Shown here: in pieces, positions 61,281 through 64,000 of the stretch
Numbering within the stretch: the first letter of the stretch is position 1
Layout of the letters: the number at the start of each line of letters is the position of its first letter
Assembly (NCBI GenBank): GCA_963781305.1
Contig: CAWAFL010000014.1
Coordinates: forward strand, 248,001 to 312,000
Length of the DNA: 64,000 nt
Reading direction: 5' to 3'
Source of the DNA: DASXMT01 sp963781305
Lineage (GTDB): Bacteria; Actinomycetota; Acidimicrobiia; Acidimicrobiales; RAAP-2
Made by a program: the position numbers and the translations under genes
The notes under the pieces: generated by a model
The model's database searches: none
Seen by the model: only the letters and a program-made list of their open reading frames with translations
What the model was told of the DNA's origin: nothing

Positions 61281-62152
61281 CAGGCGTCCGTTCCCTTGGG
61301 GTGCTCGGCAGCGCTAGTCGACCCACTTGCCCCGGGCGTACCCGTGGGCGGGCCTGAGGCCGACGCGTCTTTGCTGGCGATGTCTTGGCCGGCCTGATCG
61401 GCTGCCTTCACCTCGTCCCTGGTGCTGGCCTGGTCGGCCACCTTGGCCGCCTCGGCTGCGCTGGCCGCCTCGGCTGCGCTGGCCTGGTCGGCCGCTCTGG
61501 CCGCCTCGGCTGCTTTGGCCTCCTCGGCTGCTTTCGCCTCTGCTGCCCTCGCCGTGATGGCTTCGGCCATGGCGAGGCGCTCGGCCGCGATCCGGTCGCC
61601 GTCGACGGCCAGTCCCCCGTTCCGACGCACCCGGATCAGCGTTCCGTGCCGAGGGATGTCCTCATCACGAGCGCCGCTGCGCAGCTCGCTGACCAGGCGA
61701 TCGAAGCTCTCCGCGCTCTGGGCCCCCACGAACCGGTGGTTGACCTGGACGCACGGTGCCCGGTCGCAGTCGGCCAGGCACTCCGCCTCTTCCAGGGTGA
61801 TGGCCCCGTCCGCCGTCGTCCCGCCGGTGTTGACGCCCAGGCTCTCCTCGGCGTGCTCGAGCAGCTCCAGCGCCCCGTTCAGCAGGCAGGCGATGTTGGT
61901 GCACACCGACACCACGTGGGAACCCACCGGCTCGGTGTGCAACATGTCGTAGAACGAGGCCGTCCCCAGCACCTCGGCCGGCGTGGTCTCCAGCAGGTCG
62001 GCGATGTCGGCCATGGCCTCGGGGGTGAGCCAGCCGTCTTGCTCTTGGGCCAGGTGGCACAGAGGGATGAGGGCCGAGCGGGGCTCGGGGTAGAGGGCGA
62101 TCAGCTGGCGGGCCAGGGTCATCGTGTCGGCGCTGAGGTGGGTCGTGCTCAT
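61280..62152 (-). CDS. nuoE: NADH-quinone oxidoreductase subunit E
   Basis: A 290-residue thioredoxin-like subunit with a 2Fe-2S cluster (N1a) bound by Cys84, Cys89, Cys125 and Cys129; the spacing 5-36-4 is canonical. It works with NuoF at the NADH site. ATG 62152 (MSTTHLSADT) is used although the frame is open far upstream in nuoD. Usual NuoE is about 160-240 residues; here the last 90 are Ala/Glu/Lys-rich (AAEAKAAEEAKAAEAARAA) and probably form a long helix, then a Gly/Ser/Pro tail. Confidence 0.94.
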   Translation of the reverse strand: MSTTHLSADTMTLARQLIALYPEPRSALIPLCHLAQEQDGWLTPEAMADIADLLETTPAEVLGTASFYDMLHTEPVGSHVVSVCTNIACLLNGALELLEHAEESLGVNTGGTTADGAITLEEAECLADCDRAPCVQVNHRFVGAQSAESFDRLVSELRSGARDEDIPRHGTLIRVRRNGGLAVDGDRIAAERLAMAEAITARAAEAKAAEEAKAAEAARAADQASAAEAASAAEAAKVADQASTRDEVKAADQAGQDIASKDASASGPPTGTPGASGSTSAAEHPKGTDA

Positions 62153-63633
62153 CGGTCCACCTCCCCCATCACCGGGTCGACGGAGGAGATCACGGCCACG
62201 GCGTCGGCCATGAGCCCGCCTCGCATCATCACCGGGAGACCCTGCAGGTTGACGAAGCTCGGTCCGCGGATGTGCATGCGGTAGGGCTTGGGCGAGCCGT
62301 CGGACACGAGGTAGCAACCGAGCTCGCCGCGGGGGGACTCGATGGCCACGTAGACCTCGCCCTCGGGGACGGTGAAGCCCTCGGTGAACACCTTGAAGTG
62401 GTGGATGAGGGCCTCCATCGACTCGTCGATGCGGGCGCGTGGTGGGGGCGTGACCTTCTTGTCCTGCACCCGGTAGTCGCCCAGCGGCATCTTCTCGACG
62501 ATCTGGCGGACGATCTTCACCGACTCCCGGATCTCGTTGAGCCGGATGGAGTACCGGTCGAAGTTGTCGCCGTAGGTGCCGACGATGACGTCGAAGTCCA
62601 CCTCGTCGTAGGCCAGGTAGGGCATGGATCGGCGGAGGTCCCAGGGCACGCCGGTGGACCGGAGGATGGGACCGGTGAGCGACAGGGCCAGGGCCTCCTC
62701 GGCCGAGATGCGACCGATGCCCTCGGTCCGCTCCCGGAAGATGGGCTGGCCGGTCAGGAGCTCGTCGTACTCGTCGGCCCGGGGCATGATGGTGTCGCAG
62801 ATGATGGTGACGTCGTCCTCCCACCCGTCGGGCAGGTCGGCGGCCACCCCGCCGGGACGGATGAAGTTGTGGTTCATCCGCAGTCCGGTGGCCTTCTCGA
62901 AGAAGGCCAGGACCATCTCGCGTTCGCGGAAGCCGTAGATCATCATCGACGTCGACCCGAGGTCCATGCCGTTGGTGGCCATCCACATGAGGTGGCTGGA
63001 CAGGCGGTTCAGCTCGACCATCAGCATGCGGATCCACGTAGCCCGGGACGGCATCTCCACCCCGAGCAGGGCCTCGGTGGCCAGGGAGAACACCAGCTCG
63101 TTGTGCAGCGGGGCCAGGTAGTCCATCCGGGTGACGTTGGTCGCTCCCTGGACGTAGGTGAGCTCCTCGCCCGTCTTCTCCATGCCGGTGTGGAGGTAAC
63201 CCACCACCGGCTTGGTCCGCAGCACGGTCTCGCCGTCGAGCTCGAGCATGAGGCGCAGGACGCCGTGGGTCGAGGGGTGCTGCGGCCCCATGTTGATGAT
63301 CATGGTCTCGTCGTCGGTGCGCTCGATGTCGATGTCGAGCGGGTCGACCACGTGGCCCTCGGGCATCCGGAGCACGGCGCCCACCTCACGGCGGAGCTCG
63401 CCGGGATCGGTGGTGGTGCGTCGGCTCAGCTCCTGGTGGCCCTCGGACGTCTCGGCCACCAGCAGCAGGCCCTCGTTGCCCAGGGCGGCCTCGTCCTGCG
63501 CGATCCCGTCGGGCGCCGGTGCTGCTATGGGGCCAGAGGGCTGCCCGGCCGCGGACTGCCCGGTGTCGGGGCCGTCTTCTTCCCCGGCGGCGGAAGCGTC
63601 GTCTGCGTGGATCTTCGACTTCGGGTCGGTCAT
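62149..63633 (-). CDS. nuoD: NADH-quinone oxidoreductase subunit D
   Basis: A 494-residue 49-kDa-type subunit derived from hydrogenase large subunits. MGPQHPSTHGVLRLMLELDGE is the N-terminal loop with the quinone-contacting His residues. GYLHTGMEKTGEELTYVQG, the ESPRGELGCYLVSDG C-terminal region and MADAVAVISSVDPVMGEVDR at the end are conserved. An acidic N-terminal extension of about 110 residues, not usual in the family, precedes the core. ATG 63633 overlaps the nuoC stop. Confidence 0.95.
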   Translation of the reverse strand: MTDPKSKIHADDASAAGEEDGPDTGQSAAGQPSGPIAAPAPDGIAQDEAALGNEGLLLVAETSEGHQELSRRTTTDPGELRREVGAVLRMPEGHVVDPLDIDIERTDDETMIINMGPQHPSTHGVLRLMLELDGETVLRTKPVVGYLHTGMEKTGEELTYVQGATNVTRMDYLAPLHNELVFSLATEALLGVEMPSRATWIRMLMVELNRLSSHLMWMATNGMDLGSTSMMIYGFREREMVLAFFEKATGLRMNHNFIRPGGVAADLPDGWEDDVTIICDTIMPRADEYDELLTGQPIFRERTEGIGRISAEEALALSLTGPILRSTGVPWDLRRSMPYLAYDEVDFDVIVGTYGDNFDRYSIRLNEIRESVKIVRQIVEKMPLGDYRVQDKKVTPPPRARIDESMEALIHHFKVFTEGFTVPEGEVYVAIESPRGELGCYLVSDGSPKPYRMHIRGPSFVNLQGLPVMMRGGLMADAVAVISSVDPVMGEVDR

Positions 63634-64000
63634 CTCGGCCCCGGTGCTCCCTTGAACTGCACCGGCACGCGGCCGACGCCGTAGTCCTTGCGGAGCGGAT
63701 GGCCTTCCCAGTCCTCGGGCATCAGGATCCGGGTCAGGTCGGGGTGGCCGTCGAAGAGCACGCCGTAGAGGTCGTAGGCCTCGCGTTCCATGGCCTCGAC
63801 GCCGGGATAGACCGAGAACAGCGAGGGTGCCACCGGGTCGTCGCCCGGTACCTGCAGGCGGACGCGCACCCGCTTGCACTGCGACAACGAGAGCAGGTTG
63901 ACCACGACCTCGAACCGGCCGGGGGCGACGCCCTCGGGCAGCCGGCGGGGCGGATGGGTCAGGTAGTCCACGGCGCAGAGGTCGGAGCACATCTCGAACC
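63630..64000 (-). CDS. nuoC: NADH-quinone oxidoreductase subunit C, truncated by the window end
   Basis: The visible 123 or so codons are the C-terminal part of NuoC. EMCSDLCAVDYLTHPPR, RFEVVVNLLSL, KRVRVRLQVPGDDP, AMEREAYDLYGVLFDGHPDLTRILMPEDWEGHPLRKDY follow in order and are diagnostic (30-kDa subunit signature). The start and the upstream nuoA and nuoB are outside. The end overlaps nuoD by 4 nt. Confidence 0.95.
   Translation of the reverse strand, partial: FEMCSDLCAVDYLTHPPRRLPEGVAPGRFEVVVNLLSLSQCKRVRVRLQVPGDDPVAPSLFSVYPGVEAMEREAYDLYGVLFDGHPDLTRILMPEDWEGHPLRKDYGVGRVPVQFKGAPGPR

Overview
The window reads as a chromosomal segment of a high-GC Gram-positive bacterium (Actinomycetota). Evidence: a di-haem QcrC plus QcrA/QcrB next to CtaE and near CtaC/CtaD/CtaF (the bc1-aa3 supercomplex set), a 13E12-type DUF222/HNH protein, a HelD/HelR-type ATPase, paired acyl-CoA dehydrogenases, many GTG starts, and -10 boxes (TANNNT) placed 6-8 nt before start codons. 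Placement in Acidimicrobiia or a related deep actinobacterial lineage is my inference, not demonstrated. I saw no rRNA, tRNA, CRISPR array, transposase, integrase or phage gene.

Layout. 1-3.9 kb: end of a flavin oxidoreductase, a frameshifted DUF4190-type membrane protein, a DUF3817 membrane protein and a DUF222/HNH protein. 3.9-12 kb: lipid and aldehyde catabolism (thiolase, two adjacent acyl-CoA dehydrogenases, aldehyde dehydrogenase), a Thr-rich membrane protein with an MscS channel, and a CmoB-like methyltransferase. 12-23.3 kb: a TetR regulator, a two-gene ABC exporter, an S1P-lyase-like PLP enzyme, a second flavin oxidoreductase, a GH1 glycosidase, a thiolase-like protein (frameshifted), an enoyl-CoA hydratase, a CopD-like protein, TatA and a membrane protein with a repeat tail.

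23.5-34.3 kb: terminal respiration. ctaC-ctaD-ctaF run on +, ctaE-qcrC-qcrA-qcrB on -, separated by a methyltransferase and metE. 34.4-40.9 kb: helR (-) diverges from hemE-hemH-hemY (+), which supplies haem for the cytochromes; hemY is frameshifted. 41-48.6 kb: an Lnt homologue lacking the catalytic Cys, a membrane-anchored GH43 enzyme, a HAD phosphatase, a large fusion of a degenerate metallophosphoesterase with an aminoacyl-phosphatidylglycerol synthase, and a LapA-like protein. 48.6-64 kb: the complex I operon nuoCDEFGHIJKLMN on -, with mostly 1-10 nt overlaps; nuoC is cut by the window end.

Functionally this is largely an aerobic energy module: acyl-CoA and aldehyde oxidation yields reducing equivalents, complex I feeds quinone, and bc1-aa3 reduces oxygen with haem made by the hem genes. 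Two patterns run across the whole window. First, more than fifteen short tandem repeats, each with its own unit, sit at gene ends, in linkers and between genes. Second, several conserved genes carry apparent single frameshifts, which may be sequencing errors or real lesions.
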